DNA of 64,000 nucleotides from Macrolepiota albuminosa. Taxonomy: Eukaryota; Basidiomycota; Agaricomycetes; Agaricales; Agaricaceae. Location: positions 980,831 through 1,044,830 of the forward strand of contig JAMWFC010000028.1 in the NCBI GenBank assembly GCA_027475525.1, read 5' to 3'. A program made the position numbers and the translations under genes. Below the pieces are notes generated by a model that did no database searches, was not told the origin of the DNA, and saw nothing but the letters and a program-made list of their open reading frames with translations. Positions 46,308 through 57,497 of this stretch are shown here, piece after piece (the stretch's first letter is position 1; every line of letters begins with the position of its first letter).

Positions 46308-49163
46308 ATGTCGTACCCTTACCAGCGTACGACCAGTGAGCAACAACCTCAGAACCCACAGGGTTCTGGAGGGGGGGGGGATCGCCCCCAGCAAAACGTT
46401 CAGCAGCCTGCAACGACGCCGACTGTGGCGTCGTATCCAGTGGTGTCCCAGTTTGGGCAGAACCCAGCCCAATTTGGACAACCTCCGCAGTTTTATCCGC
46501 CGTTTTTCCAGATGCCGTATTTCCCAGGACCTGCTGGTCCTGGACAGCAGATGGGGGGACAGGTTATGTGGGGAATGCCAATGCCGATGCAGCAGACGCA
46601 GACCCAGAGTGCAAGTACACTCCTTTCGGATGAGAAAGCACTAACTGCGCCACAGGTAGCACCCATGGACGTGGACGATGACGCGGGGCGTCAACCGCAA
46701 GTAAAGGGCGAGGTGGTGCAACCTCGACGACAGCGAGAAAGGACGCCGCCCCCGCGAGAGACGTATAGAAGAGACCGGAGGCAATCGCCTCCGAGGAGTA
46801 CCGGGGCACGAGGAGGCGGGCCTCGGGAAATGGTTGGGCGCAGACGGGATGAGCAGACAGCGAGGACGCAAAATCGAGGTCAACCCCGACCTCGAACACC
46901 GCCTCGACGGGCCTCCCCGTCACCCCGTCGCGCACCATCTCCGCGGCGCTTCTCGTATGCGGAGAAAGGAAAAGGAAAAGAGATCGGAACGCCGTCGGAG
47001 GTGTTGGACCCTCAGGCAGAGGCAGTCTGGCGACGCCTCATATCTGCCGGCCAGCGAGTACCACCGGAGTCCGCGTTTTTGGCGGATCCAGTGGCTCAGG
47101 TGGTGATTACGGGCCTGCTCGATGAGATTGTTATGCTGCAACAGCGTAACGACAATACTATCAAGACATTTACGAACGCTATGAAGAAGCGTCCGTCATC
47201 GTCGTTGGAGCAACCTGAGGCAAAACGCCTCAGAGCGCGAGATGCAGGACCTGAAGTTGAGGTGCGGGAATCGGGAGAGCTCACTCCGACCCCGGCCGAG
47301 TTACATGACGAGCTCGTGGAGGTTGACAACAGTTTACGAGGACTGTCCTCGTCAACACATGCTCCCTCCCAGCAGTCAGGGGCGAAGCGGCAGGATGAGG
47401 TGGTCCTGTCGGAAGTGGAGTTCGGAGCGGATGTCCCGCGAGGAGCAGACAGAGTTGTAATGCGGTTCGGAGCAGTGGTGCAGTTTGAGGCACCACTGAG
47501 GGCATATGCGTCCGCGGTTCCCATAAAGGACACGAGGACGGACGCCGAGGTCGAAGGGCGACTCTTAACGTTGGATGCGCTCGGTCTAAATGAACCGAGC
47601 GACGGGAGTGATTATGGGGAGTCATCAGATGAGACCCCCTCGGAAGGAGAAACCCCCGCTAAACGCCGAGTGCGTTTAGACAAGAAACGCAAAAAAGAGG
47701 CTCGGAGGAAGCACGAGGCCGCCCGGCAGGCAAAGGTCGATAAAGACCGGGAGGAGCAGGCCACAGGCCGTATTCCTGATGGCCTCAGGGTGTTTGTCAG
47801 CGGGACGTCGGTGGAGCGGTCCAACTGGTTCTACGGCGGGGCACTCGACCGCCATTTTTATTACTCCCGGCTCACCAATACGGTATTTGTGAGCGATGAA
47901 GCTTTGGCCGCGAAGACGCACGAGGAAGAAAGGGGAGAGAGGTATTACCATACCTCGAAGGAGTTGAGTCGAGTGGTACCGCGGGGATTCCCGATGAATC
48001 CCCAGCAGTTGCGAAAGCTGTATGAGCTTTCGCAGAACAAGTTTATGTCAGTGTCTTTGCGCACTGAGGCCTATTATCTGTTGCGCGAGTTTCAGCGCAT
48101 CAGTATCAACTATTATACGTCGGTGAGGGATAGGACGATGACTCTGGTGTGTACACCAGAGTACGAGCACATTTCGCCCCCTCTGGATCTATCCTCCCGC
48201 CACATGAACATCGCGGTCATGCCGACCCCAGACGGGTATCTGCGATGGAAGGACCGAGCCGGAAGACCGTTTTTTACGCTTTCCGGGTTTGATTCCGAAG
48301 GTGTACGTTTCACCTTCGATTTGGAAAAGCTGGCGCAGAACGTACTTTACTTCTGTCGACCAGGAATGATGAATTCCGTGTACGGCATTGCAGTGGATCG
48401 AGCGTATCGTATCCACTGGCGTACTCTTTTGGGCCACGCCCTCACTCGTGGACTTTCTCCCTCGGGAAGAGCGCGAGGACGCTTTGCAAGGCTGTTAGCC
48501 TTGATTCTCGCGCGTCCTGGGCTGTATCGTGAGGCGGTCGCGGATTACGATGCCGCCAACCCCAGCAACCCATTCTCACCCATGAGCTGGACTGACGTCC
48601 AGTTCCGACCCCCGTACTTCGACGCGGCTAATGCCGTCAACATCACCGATGCTGACGTGCTACGGGCTATGATAGCCAACCGCGTACCTATCGAGTGGGT
48701 GGACCACGCCTATACCTTCGGCGTGGTCTACCTCGAAAACCAATTCCTTGCGGCCACAGCCTCCATTGACCAGTTCCGTGAGGTCGACGATGAACGTCAT
48801 CGTCGACTGGACCTCTATGGAGAGCCCGCAGCCATACCACGGTGGGACGATTGGCGACTGCCCACGGACGATGATATGATTCGTCTCCACGCACTGCTCG
48901 CCCGCGAGTCCGATCAAGGTCATGATTACCTTGAAAGTGGACTCTATTATCCGGTGGGGATGAACCCCAACCGTCGAGACTTATGGCAACGCCGCTCTCG
49001 ACACGGGCCCTATCCCCCCTCCCCGTCACACCCTACCACGTCAGTTCAGGCTCCTACAGCCTCAACATCGTCGGGTCCTGTCGCCTCATCATCCTCGGTT
49101 AGCGTCGACGCAGAGATGAGGATTGATACGGCTCGCGAGTTGTCGCGTCCGCCGTCTGCGTGA
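46308..49163 (+). CDS. ORF3 of Gypsy element 2, unknown accessory protein
   Basis: 951 residues. I start at ATG 46308 (ACCATGTCG; MSYPYQRTTSEQQ) because element 1's ORF3 starts at the equivalent place with a similar low-complexity region, although the frame is open from 46098. Residues 1-150 are rich in Q, P, G and Y (prion-like composition); 150-300 are Arg/Pro/Ser-rich and strongly basic; a charged region follows. A conserved C-terminal part from about 487 contains RIPDGLRVFV, FYYSRLTNTVFV, VPRGFPMNPQQLRKLY, VYGIAVDRAYRIHW, LARPGLYREAVADYD and WVDHAYTFGVVYL. No signal peptide or membrane segment, so it is not envelope-like. No family recognised. Confidence 0.85.
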   Translation: MSYPYQRTTSEQQPQNPQGSGGGGDRPQQNVQQPATTPTVASYPVVSQFGQNPAQFGQPPQFYPPFFQMPYFPGPAGPGQQMGGQVMWGMPMPMQQTQTQSASTLLSDEKALTAPQVAPMDVDDDAGRQPQVKGEVVQPRRQRERTPPPRETYRRDRRQSPPRSTGARGGGPREMVGRRRDEQTARTQNRGQPRPRTPPRRASPSPRRAPSPRRFSYAEKGKGKEIGTPSEVLDPQAEAVWRRLISAGQRVPPESAFLADPVAQVVITGLLDEIVMLQQRNDNTIKTFTNAMKKRPSSSLEQPEAKRLRARDAGPEVEVRESGELTPTPAELHDELVEVDNSLRGLSSSTHAPSQQSGAKRQDEVVLSEVEFGADVPRGADRVVMRFGAVVQFEAPLRAYASAVPIKDTRTDAEVEGRLLTLDALGLNEPSDGSDYGESSDETPSEGETPAKRRVRLDKKRKKEARRKHEAARQAKVDKDREEQATGRIPDGLRVFVSGTSVERSNWFYGGALDRHFYYSRLTNTVFVSDEALAAKTHEEERGERYYHTSKELSRVVPRGFPMNPQQLRKLYELSQNKFMSVSLRTEAYYLLREFQRISINYYTSVRDRTMTLVCTPEYEHISPPLDLSSRHMNIAVMPTPDGYLRWKDRAGRPFFTLSGFDSEGVRFTFDLEKLAQNVLYFCRPGMMNSVYGIAVDRAYRIHWRTLLGHALTRGLSPSGRARGRFARLLALILARPGLYREAVADYDAANPSNPFSPMSWTDVQFRPPYFDAANAVNITDADVLRAMIANRVPIEWVDHAYTFGVVYLENQFLAATASIDQFREVDDERHRRLDLYGEPAAIPRWDDWRLPTDDDMIRLHALLARESDQGHDYLESGLYYPVGMNPNRRDLWQRRSRHGPYPPSPSHPTTSVQAPTASTSSGPVASSSSVSVDAEMRIDTARELSRPPSA

Positions 49164-49355
49164 ATTTCGTAGGCGGCTCATCTCCTTTTCAATTCATACT
49201 GTCGGTTAACGTCGGCGTTGTATTTTTTGACAGATGACTTGGACATTTTCGAGCCGTGGAGGACCAGCATTCCTCCACATTGACTTAATTAGTGACCCGG
49301 ACAAAAAAGTGTCCCTCCTTACATCGAGACTGGTTACCAGTCTCAAAGGGGGGCA

Positions 49356-49546
49356 TGTAACATATTATACTTAGTTAATTAATTAATATACACTTATATT
49401 AATTAATTATTATTACTCTACATACATGCTGGCTGCCTTATGTAAGGCAGCCAATTTTACTGTCATACTCGTAGTACTAGAATCGAAGATCGATCTGGTT
49501 CTGTTGGTGTGACCGTAAGGCTATCCATATACTTGACTTTGTTTCA
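49356..49546 (+). repeat. Right LTR of Gypsy element 2
   Basis: 191 bp, preceded by the purine tract AAAGGGGGGCA and followed by the target duplication ACGGA (49547-49551). Confidence 0.93.
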
Positions 49547-49551
49547 ACGGA

Positions 49552-49875
49552 ATATCCGTGCAGGAGTTGGATACGCCATTGGCGTTACAGCTGGGCACCG
49601 TAGGGAGCCGAGCCATGGTGCAGTACGGGACAAATGTGAATGTCCAAACGCCGGGCTCACGTAGCCGTGAATACATGGATGTAGCGAACTTCGATCGCTA
49701 CGATATGATACTGGGAACGCCATTCATGCGGCGTAACAAAGTCATACTAGACTTTGACCAATGTCAGGTACTGGTGAATGGGAAAGTGATCCCAGCCGAA
49801 CGAGCAACAGCAGACGACACTGATAATCGTCTGCGACGTCATCGCACTACGGAGAAACGCAAGGACTCTCCATGA
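49552..49875 (+). pseudogene. Protease end of Gag-protease, Gypsy element 1 (after the nested insertion)
   Basis: The frame resumes as ISVQELDTPLALQLG and continues with MILGTPFMRRNKVIL, matching the protease end of element 2. It stops at TGA 49873-49875 (TGA CTT). Joining 38,297 to 49,552 across one copy of ACGGA restores an uninterrupted protease. Confidence 0.85.
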
Positions 49876-52800
49876 CTTGGCCGGCGCAGAGTGCCGACCG
49901 TGGAGGATGGGGAGGAGGAAGTGCAGGCTATGCCTGGACTAAGCGCAGACCACAACGTGGTAATGATGAGCGAGGAGGAGTATCAAGCCTCCAAGAGGAG
50001 CAACGAGCGAATAATCGCTCCCGAGATTCGAGGCGCAAGGCCTCCAGACAAACGCCATCGCAAGGCGAGACGACGGGAGGACTCAGTGGACGTATGCCCA
50101 CCTACGTCTTCACGAGTCAAGTTGGAAGACTTGAAAGACAGCACTCGAGAGGCGGAAGCCTCAGTAGAGGGGGACACACGGTCTCTATGGGAACGACCAG
50201 CTCCCCTACCGGGGTACGACTGGGCATACGACCCCCGAATGCCGCAAGAGTGGAACGAGCTGGTGGCAGCCACGTGTGCACGAAATGCGCACCAGAGACG
50301 GATGACCGTCAAACCAGTGTATCGCCAGCCAGTCCTGGACGAGGTATCCGTAGCGTACTCGCTTGTACGTGAGGGAAGAAGCCTCGTGGCTTGTAAGGCA
50401 GCGGTAGCGGGTGCCCCGCTGAGACTACATATACCTGATGACAGTGTCAATCGGGTGCTCGCAATGCGAGAACAGTACGCGCCGCCGCCTCGGCCACCCT
50501 CAGAGACGGTGGAAGTACTTCCCCCGGTACGCATGAAGGGGAAGCAGAAGGCGACAAGCCTTCGTGAGGAAGATATCCCTCGGTTGCGTCAGCAATGGCA
50601 AGAAGAATTTGCCGACATGGTCAATGGGACCAAGGAGGAGCTCCCGCCGTGGCGGGAGGTGAACCATGAGATTAATCTCATAGACGAGAACAAGCAGTAT
50701 AAGTACCACTTGCCGCGCTGTCCACGCGCCCTCCAGGAGCAACTACGCGATAAGACTAATCGCTACTTGAATGCTCAATGGTGGTCCCCATGCACCACCG
50801 CTCAAGCTGCACCGTTATTGTGCATTCCGAAGAAGGATGGAACCCTTTGAACAGCTCTTGATGCGCGTCAGCGCAATGACAATACCATAAAGGATGTAAC
50901 TCCTTTACCAGATCAAGAGGTGATCCGGGAAGACGTGGCTCGGGCAAAGTATCGCTCGAAGATTGACCTTACTGACGCTTACGAGCAGGTGCGCATTCGC
51001 ACCGAGGACGTACCCAAGACCGTATTTGCGTCGATCATGGGTACATTCACGAGCAATATAATGCAGATTGGAGACTGCAATGCTCCAGCAACTTTCCAGA
51101 GGCTAATGACCTCTATCTTCCGAGACGTAATAGGACGTTTCATGCACGTCTACTTAGATGACATATTCATCTACTCGGATACCATGGAGGAGCATGAGCA
51201 GCACCTCAGAGTCGTATTCGAACGACTGCGCAAGTACAAGTTGTACTTGAAGTGGAAAAAATGTGAGCTCTACGCTCAGAGTATAGACTGCCTAGGGCAT
51301 GTCATAGACGAGCGGGGTATCCACCCTGATCAGGACAAGCTCGATCGTATTCGGGAGTGGCGCACGCCCCGAAACTACAATGACATCCAACGATTCGTTG
51401 GCCTTGTCAACTACATATCGAGCTTCTTGCCCGATGTCACAGCCTATACTGGGCCACTTATGGCCATGACGCAGAATGGGTCACCGTTCAATTGGAGGCC
51501 GTTGCACCAGCGGTGCTTCGAGATGGTCAAACGGATCTGTACGAAGACTCCGGTGATTTGACCAATCGACCCTAGACGGGACGAGCCAATATGGCTCATT
51601 TGCGACGCGTCCAAGACAGGCGTCGGGGCCATGTACGGCCAGGGAAGCAGCTGGCAGACGTGCCGCCCAGCAGGGTTCATGTCGAAGAAGTTTACGACGG
51701 CCCAGCAAAACTATGCAGTGCACGAGTTGGAGACTCTTGCCATACTCGAGGCTCTCCTCAAGTGGGAGGATAAGCTGATGGGATACCCCATCCACATCAT
51801 AACGGACCACAAGGCCCTTGAGTTCTTTAAAACTCAGGTGAACTTGTCGCCGCGTCAGCGACGGTGGATAGACTACATGTCGAGATACCAGTTCGACATC
51901 ACCTATGTTAAAGGTGAACTCAACAAAGTGGCAGACTGCTTGTCACGCTACTTTGAGAGTGATGTAGTCGGGGAGGCTCACGAGCCTCATGAGTATGTGC
52001 AGGCGGACTGCCGCATAGACCCTGATGGAGAGGATTTACCTCTCCACCGATACCAGGAGCTCAGGGAGCATGTCCTGGAAGTACGCGCTATGCGTGACGA
52101 TGAACGGAGGCGAAGCACTCGCCTCAGAGAGCAGCGTGAAGAACGGGACGTAGCCGCCCAGTTGCTCAAGGAGCATGAAACCGTGGACCCAGCACCCACT
52201 AGGGAGCACGAGCGCCACGATGTACCCGTTACGCTTGCGGAGATGCTCGAAGGCGAATTGCCTTCATCCCAGCCTCCTAGCCTGGTCAATGACGACTTCC
52301 GGCAGGAGGTGGTGCAGGACTATGGCGATGATCCTCTCTTCGCCGAGATAATCGCCAATCCTGCCGACCATCCTCGGTTCAGGCATGAGCCTGGTGGACT
52401 CATCACGACGGAGAACCGTCAAGGGGTGGCAGTGGTATGCCTCCCCCGTACGCGTACCATTGTTATGCGGGTCTTGGACCAGGCCCATGCCCTGGTGGGG
52501 CACTTTGGTGCCGCCCGGACATTGGGCTACATCCGGCGATGGTATTGGTGGCCACGTATGGCCCAAGAAGTGACTAAGTTTTGCGCGTCCTGCGCAGCGT
52601 GCCAGAGGGCAAAGTTGCCCCCTGGATCCCCTCTTGGGAAGCTACACCAGCTACCCGTGCCGGTGAAACCCTGGGACTCAATTGGAATGGACTTCGTAGG
52701 TCCCTTTCCCGAGTCCAGAGGGTTCGATTACCTCTGGGTAGTCATATGTCGTATGACAAGCATGGTGCACCTCATACCGGTGCGAACTACGCTGACGGCT

Positions 52801-53855
52801 AAGGAGCTGTCGTGGATCTACCTGAGGGAGATCGTTAGGCTGCATGGGCTGCCTAGCACCATTGTGAGCGATCGTGACTCAAAGTTCACGTCTCAATGGT
52901 GGAGAGAACTCCACAAACTGCTAGGAGCGCGACTCCTCATGTCGACGTCCTTCCATCCTCAGACGGATGGGCAGACAGAGCGGGTTAACCGCAGTATAGG
53001 TCAGATTTTGAGGGCAGTTGTTCGCCCTGACCAACGGGACTGGGTGGACTGGTGTCCACTCACTGAGTTCGCGATTAACGCGAGTATCTCAGAGACCACA
53101 GGGTATGCGCCCTTTGAACTCAACGGAGGGTACTTGCCCTCCATGCTGCACGAACTTCGTGCTGATACGGTAGCTCACCGTGGAGTTGTCGAGTTCGCCA
53201 GGCAGGCCCTGGAGAACATCGCGGCGGCGCATGACGCCATCATAGAGGCGCGAGTCTTTCAGGCGAAGAACGCCAATCACCGTAGGCGAACAGACCCGCC
53301 AATAGCTGTAGGAGCGTTGGTATACTTATCAACGCGTAATCTGAGGCTCCCAAAGGGACGGGCGAGTAAACTCTGCCTGAAATGGGTAGGCCCATACCGC
53401 GTCCTAGACGCAGAGCCAAGTACCTCCAACTACGTGTTGGAGCTGCCTCTGGCATTACAGGAACGACGCATCGTTCCTAAGTTCCATGTGTCGCTGTTGC
53501 GACCTTATAGCGCGTCTGATGATGCGCTGTTCCCTAACAGGGCGACCCCGGGCCCCAGTTCCATGTGTCGCTGTTGCGACCTTATAGCGCGTCTGATGAT
53601 GCGCTGTTCCCTAACAGGGCGACCCCGGGCCCCAATGATTTTGGGGCTCGAGACGATGATGAATGGTTCGTCGAGTGCATAATTGGGCACCGGTGGACTG
53701 AGCGTAACACGCTCGAGTTTGAGGTACGATGGTCCCTGGGGGACACAACATGGGAGCCACACTCCCATTGCTCCAAGCTAGCGGCACTTGACCGTTATTT
53801 GGAGTTGAAGGGCGTTAAGCGCCCACATCAATTAAGTAAGTGTGCCGGCGCTTAA
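49876..53855 (+). pseudogene. Pol of Gypsy element 1, with two TGA codons
   Basis: It runs in the Gag frame after TGA 49873: VPTVEDGEEEVQAMPG, then a linker, RT (SKIDLTDAYEQVRIR, YLDDIFIYSD), RNase H (LICDASKTGVGA, ITDHKALEF), integrase (H..HFG..C..C, GMDFVGPFPE, VSDRDSKF, DGQTERVNRS) and chromodomain (EWFVECIIGHRW). TGA at 50848-50850 and 51559-51561 replace arginine codons that element 2 keeps. The 77-bp duplication at 53481 shifts the frame before the chromodomain; with one copy removed the frame is continuous to TAA 53853-53855. Confidence 0.87.
53481..53634 (+). repeat. Exact 77-bp tandem duplication (site 13)
   Basis: Two perfect adjacent copies starting GTTCCATGTGTCGCTG, between integrase and chromodomain of element 1. 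Removing one restores the frame exactly. Confidence 0.94.
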
Positions 53856-53958
53856 TTTGATCGGCAGTGCCGATCGCGGCTTGGCTGAGTTGGTCAGCAG
53901 CTGTGGCTGAAACACGTCTTAAAAGGCGAAATTTCTTTTTCGCCTTTTTTCCCCAACC

Positions 53959-56900
53959 ATGGACAGCATGCCCGTGGACATAAGTGACCAGCAGCAGCAG
54001 CAGCTACAGCAGCAGCAATTTGAGAGTACGCCGTCGGTCTTACCGTCAGCTGAAGGGGGGGGGCAGATGGCTCCCCCGCTGACCCAAAATGCGCCCCAGT
54101 GGGGACAATCGCAACAGGCTGTGGGCTTCCCACAGCAGCAGCAACAACCAGCGGCGGGCTACCCGCCGCAGCAGCCGGTGATCAGTGGCTATCCGCCACT
54201 GCAAACCATGCAGGGCAACTTCATGCCCCAGAACGCACCTGTGGGCGGCTATCAGCCCCAACAACCAGCACCGGGCGCTTATGCGCCACATCACACCGAG
54301 GGCCAATTCCAGCAACAGGCCTACGGGGGGCTAGTCAGCCCCCAAGCAGCGCCGGCATGGAGGCAGCTTGCCCCTGTACCGGCAACAGGGCAACTAGGGT
54401 AGGCAACAGGGCAACTGGGGACACATCCTTTTCCCCAGTTTACCGCCCCGGCGCACTACCCTGGGATGGGTGGTGTGCCCGTAATGATGCCGTACCCCCC
54501 GGCTTGGATGGGGGCTTGGGGCGCAATGCCCCAGTACAGCGACTCGCATGAGTCGCAAGCCAAGGGAGGCCGGTCAATTTCCCTGTCGACCACAGTACCA
54601 ACCGATAATCTAGAGGGACGCCAAGCATCCCTCGTGCAGGCCACCGCGGCCATTGAGAGAGCAGAAACTCTCAATACAGAACGAAGCATCGGATCATCGT
54701 CCAATGCGCCGACGGAGAGCCTGGCCAAGCTCTCCTTGCTACAGCGGCTGGAAATGCCGCACCAATCCGAGCCCAGCTTGGAAGAAGAGTCGCGTCCTCG
54801 ACGCGACAAAGGAAAAGCACGGGCTGTCGAGCCCACTCACAGCCAGGACTTAGTCCTGGCTACCCTTCTCCAACGTCTTGGAGATAACGGGTACGATGTA
54901 CCCACAGAGTCGTCATTCCTCCGCGATGCGGAGGCAGTCGTCCTCATCTGCCGGATGATGGACGACATGGATCATATGCGCGCTCAGCGCAAAACTGATC
55001 TCCTTGCCATTTTGGCCGCTCGTAAGCGGCAGACTACACCCCCGAGTCGGGACACCGACTCCAGCAAAAGGGCGCGTCGGCAAGGAGTGGAGGACGCACC
55101 CTCCCGCTCGATTAAGTCGAGCGTTGCTGCCCCCGGCCGGGAGGCCGGTCTAGGACGGGACATCCTCCCTTATGAAGATGTTCCTGCTCCAGCCGCCCCC
55201 CGGCTTATCCAGCGCCTCGCCAGCGGCGCGTCTGAGGTTGCGTCTTCGCGACCAGTATCCGTGGTATCCACCACGCACTCTGGGGAGCAGAGTTCCAGGG
55301 GTGTGAGCACACGCCCCACTGAGGCCAAGGCCTCACAACCCCGAAAGGATCGTCGGGGTAAGCAACCAGACGTGCGCGCCTACGTCAACGTGCACTTCCC
55401 CGAGGATGCCCCGAAAGGGGCCCCAGGGGCTAACATCCCCTTTTTACCCGCTATACTGGTAGAGGGCCCGCCAGCCCGACTCCCGCGGTGTGTGTGGGCA
55501 ATGGACCCACGATCTGAGAAGTCGGAGCCGGAGAGGCTGCCTTCCCCTCCCTCTGACGACGATTGGTATGAGGAGCCTGAAGAGGCTCGTATGGAATCCC
55601 CAGTGCCGCACGAGACGGCAGCACAGCGTATGGCGCGCGAACGGCGCAACAGCAATCGACGAGCCAAGATGGAGCGTCGGGCGCAGAACAGCGCCAAACG
55701 AGGGGCCGCCCTCCTTGAGGACGAAACCGGGCGCATCCCTGATGCGCTCGGTGTGGTGATCTACCGTGATCACACTATTGAGCGCCAAAACTCATTCTTT
55801 GGCGCGGGGTTGGCTCCCCAATTCTATTGGTCGCCAAGGACCAATACCATCTTCGTCGGGCAAGAAGCCCGCGCAGCCAGGTCCTTCGAGGACGACAAAC
55901 CGGGCAACGCCGCCGCGACGCCCCACAACAGTAAGGTGTACCAAGTTGCACCTCGCGGGTTTCCCCGCAGTCCTCGAGAAGTCCGCAGACTTCACGCACT
56001 GGTCAACAACCAGTTTACGCCGCTTCGGCAGCGTCAGTTGGGCTACCTCTTGCTCAACGAATTCAAGCGGGTGGCGCTCAACTGCCACCCTACGGCCCGA
56101 GACAGAGCTATGTCTCATTTACTCGACGAGGTCGAGTATAGGACTATCGCAGTACTCTTCGCGAGTCCAGAGGAGCGGGAGAGCTTCCCGCGAATGATTG
56201 TGCCGTCGCGGCTCTATCGCCGCAAAGAGGGAGGGAAGATTGCCTTCGTCGGCCTTACCCCCCCTGCTCCAAAGCAGCCATTTGCTTTGGACTACCTGGG
56301 CTCATACGCCCTCCTCTATGGACGTCCTGGGACGTCCAATGTGTGGACCGGTCTGGCCATGGACCGAGCCATGCGCATTCATTGGCGCAGCCTCTTTGAG
56401 TTTGCGCTTGTACGCGCCCTCAGCGCCAGCCGCCCCTCTAAGGCCACGGTACACAAGTACCTGGCCTACGTCTTCGCCAGGCCAGGCCTCTATAAAGAGG
56501 CCGTGGCCGAGTACGAGGCGGCCACGGGGCGAGTCTTTGAGCCCATCCACGCCGACGACCCTACCTTCGAGGTTCGGGCTGTGGACATTCCGGAAGCGTC
56601 AGCTTCCGTGTTCTCCACTTCGGACGCGTTACGCGTCCTTCTCCACAATCAAATCCCGGTCAGCTGGGCTGACCACGCGTACACTTATGGGGTCACCTAC
56701 TTGGCCCACCTATTCTTCAGCGACAGCCGGCTCTACAACGAGGCGGCTGCTATCGACGACGAGAGGCTACAACGCCTCAATCACTACGGTACACCCCAGT
56801 CCATCCCTCAGTGGGATGGGTGGCGCGAGGGCACCATCGGCGATCGTCAACGCCTGATGCTCCAGCAGCAGGACAGTCGTCGTGCATACGACGACGCGCT

Positions 56901-57219
56901 CGCCAAGGGGATGTACCTCTCTATCGGGCAAGACATTCATGCCTGCGAAATCTGGACGCGCCAGTACCCGTCCGACACCGGGGATCTGCCTGATCCTCAA
57001 CCAACCGTCTCGGGGTCGACCATCGACCCCAATCTCACACTGTCCCCCCTCCGGGACTATGACGATTCCCTGCCTGTGGCAGGGCCTTCGGGTACTTCTT
57101 ACGCGCCCGCACCCGAGGATGAACTCCTCGACTACGACATGGACGACGCGACTGCCGATCCATTCTGGGAGCCTGGGGACTCTCCCATTGCCCCCGTCCC
57201 AGACTTACCGACGGCATGA
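53959..57219 (+). pseudogene. ORF3 of Gypsy element 1, with one in-frame TAG
   Basis: Starts MDSMPVDISDQQQQQ, 104 bp after the Pol stop. The first 150 residues are extremely Gln/Pro/Gly/Tyr-rich with repeated PQQ and GY units. A TAG at 54400-54402 lies in a 21-bp imperfect tandem repeat (GGCAACAGGGCAACT twice). The same frame is then open to 57219. The C-terminal part from about residue 590 matches element 2: RIPDALGVVIY, FYWSPRTNTIFV, APRGFPRSPREVRRL, AMDRAMRIHWRSL, FARPGLYKEAVAEYE and WADHAYTYGVTYL. Conservation between diverged elements shows past selection on this protein. Function unknown. Confidence 0.82.
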
Positions 57220-57264
57220 CCGTCGTATTATCTCGAGACCGTAGCTCGGTCTGATTGGGGGGTG

Positions 57265-57497
57265 TGTAGCGTAGTCCGCTATGTGGCGTTGGCCACATAG
57301 CTTTACTTACTGTATATTAGTACATATTATATTATATTTATTATAATATAATATTTATTTACATTCGTATATAATTAGTTACTCAGCTGCTTACAAAGCA
57401 GCTTATTTTGTTGTAAACTACATTGTCAATAGACCGGTCTGGTCTGATTCAGTGTTGTGTGCACACTAAGCTCTCTCAAATTCGTAACTTCGTTACA
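57265..57497 (+). repeat. Right LTR of Gypsy element 1
   Basis: 233 bp, one substitution from the left LTR (GGCGACATAG against GGCCACATAG). It is followed by the target duplication GGCAA. Confidence 0.93.

Larger units (their letters stand above)
38298..49546 (+). mobile_element. Chromodomain Ty3/Gypsy element 2 (innermost)
   Basis: 191-bp LTRs (38298-38565, which includes a 77-bp duplication, and 49356-49546) flanked by the target duplication ACGGA, inserted in the protease of element 1. About 11.0 kb after removing three 77-bp duplications. The gene order is that of element 1 and the two are clearly related, but they differ throughout, so this is a sister family and not a copy. Gag-protease, Pol and ORF3 are open except around the artefact sites near 42.1-42.6 kb. 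It is the youngest insertion in the nest. Confidence 0.93.
34946..57497 (+). mobile_element. Chromodomain Ty3/Gypsy element 1 (outer), with element 2 nested inside
   Basis: 233-bp LTRs (34946-35178 and 57265-57497) differ by one base that I can see and are flanked by the 5-bp target duplication GGCAA. Net length without the nested element is about 11.3 kb. Order: Gag-protease, UGA, Pol (RT-RNase H-integrase-chromodomain), then ORF3. Gag has two and Pol two extra TGA codons where element 2 has sense codons, and ORF3 has one TAG. The near-identical LTRs show a recent insertion, so the nonsense changes arose quickly. The purine tract before the right LTR is GATTGGGGGG. Confidence 0.93.

Noticed and set aside
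46308..49163. ORF3 as a retroviral envelope gene
   Set aside because: No signal peptide, no membrane-spanning segment and no cleavage-site pattern; the N-terminus is low-complexity and the rest soluble in character.
54381..54420. 21-bp near-repeat as a k=21 assembly artefact
   Set aside because: The copies differ and the frame is preserved, so natural repeat slippage is more likely.
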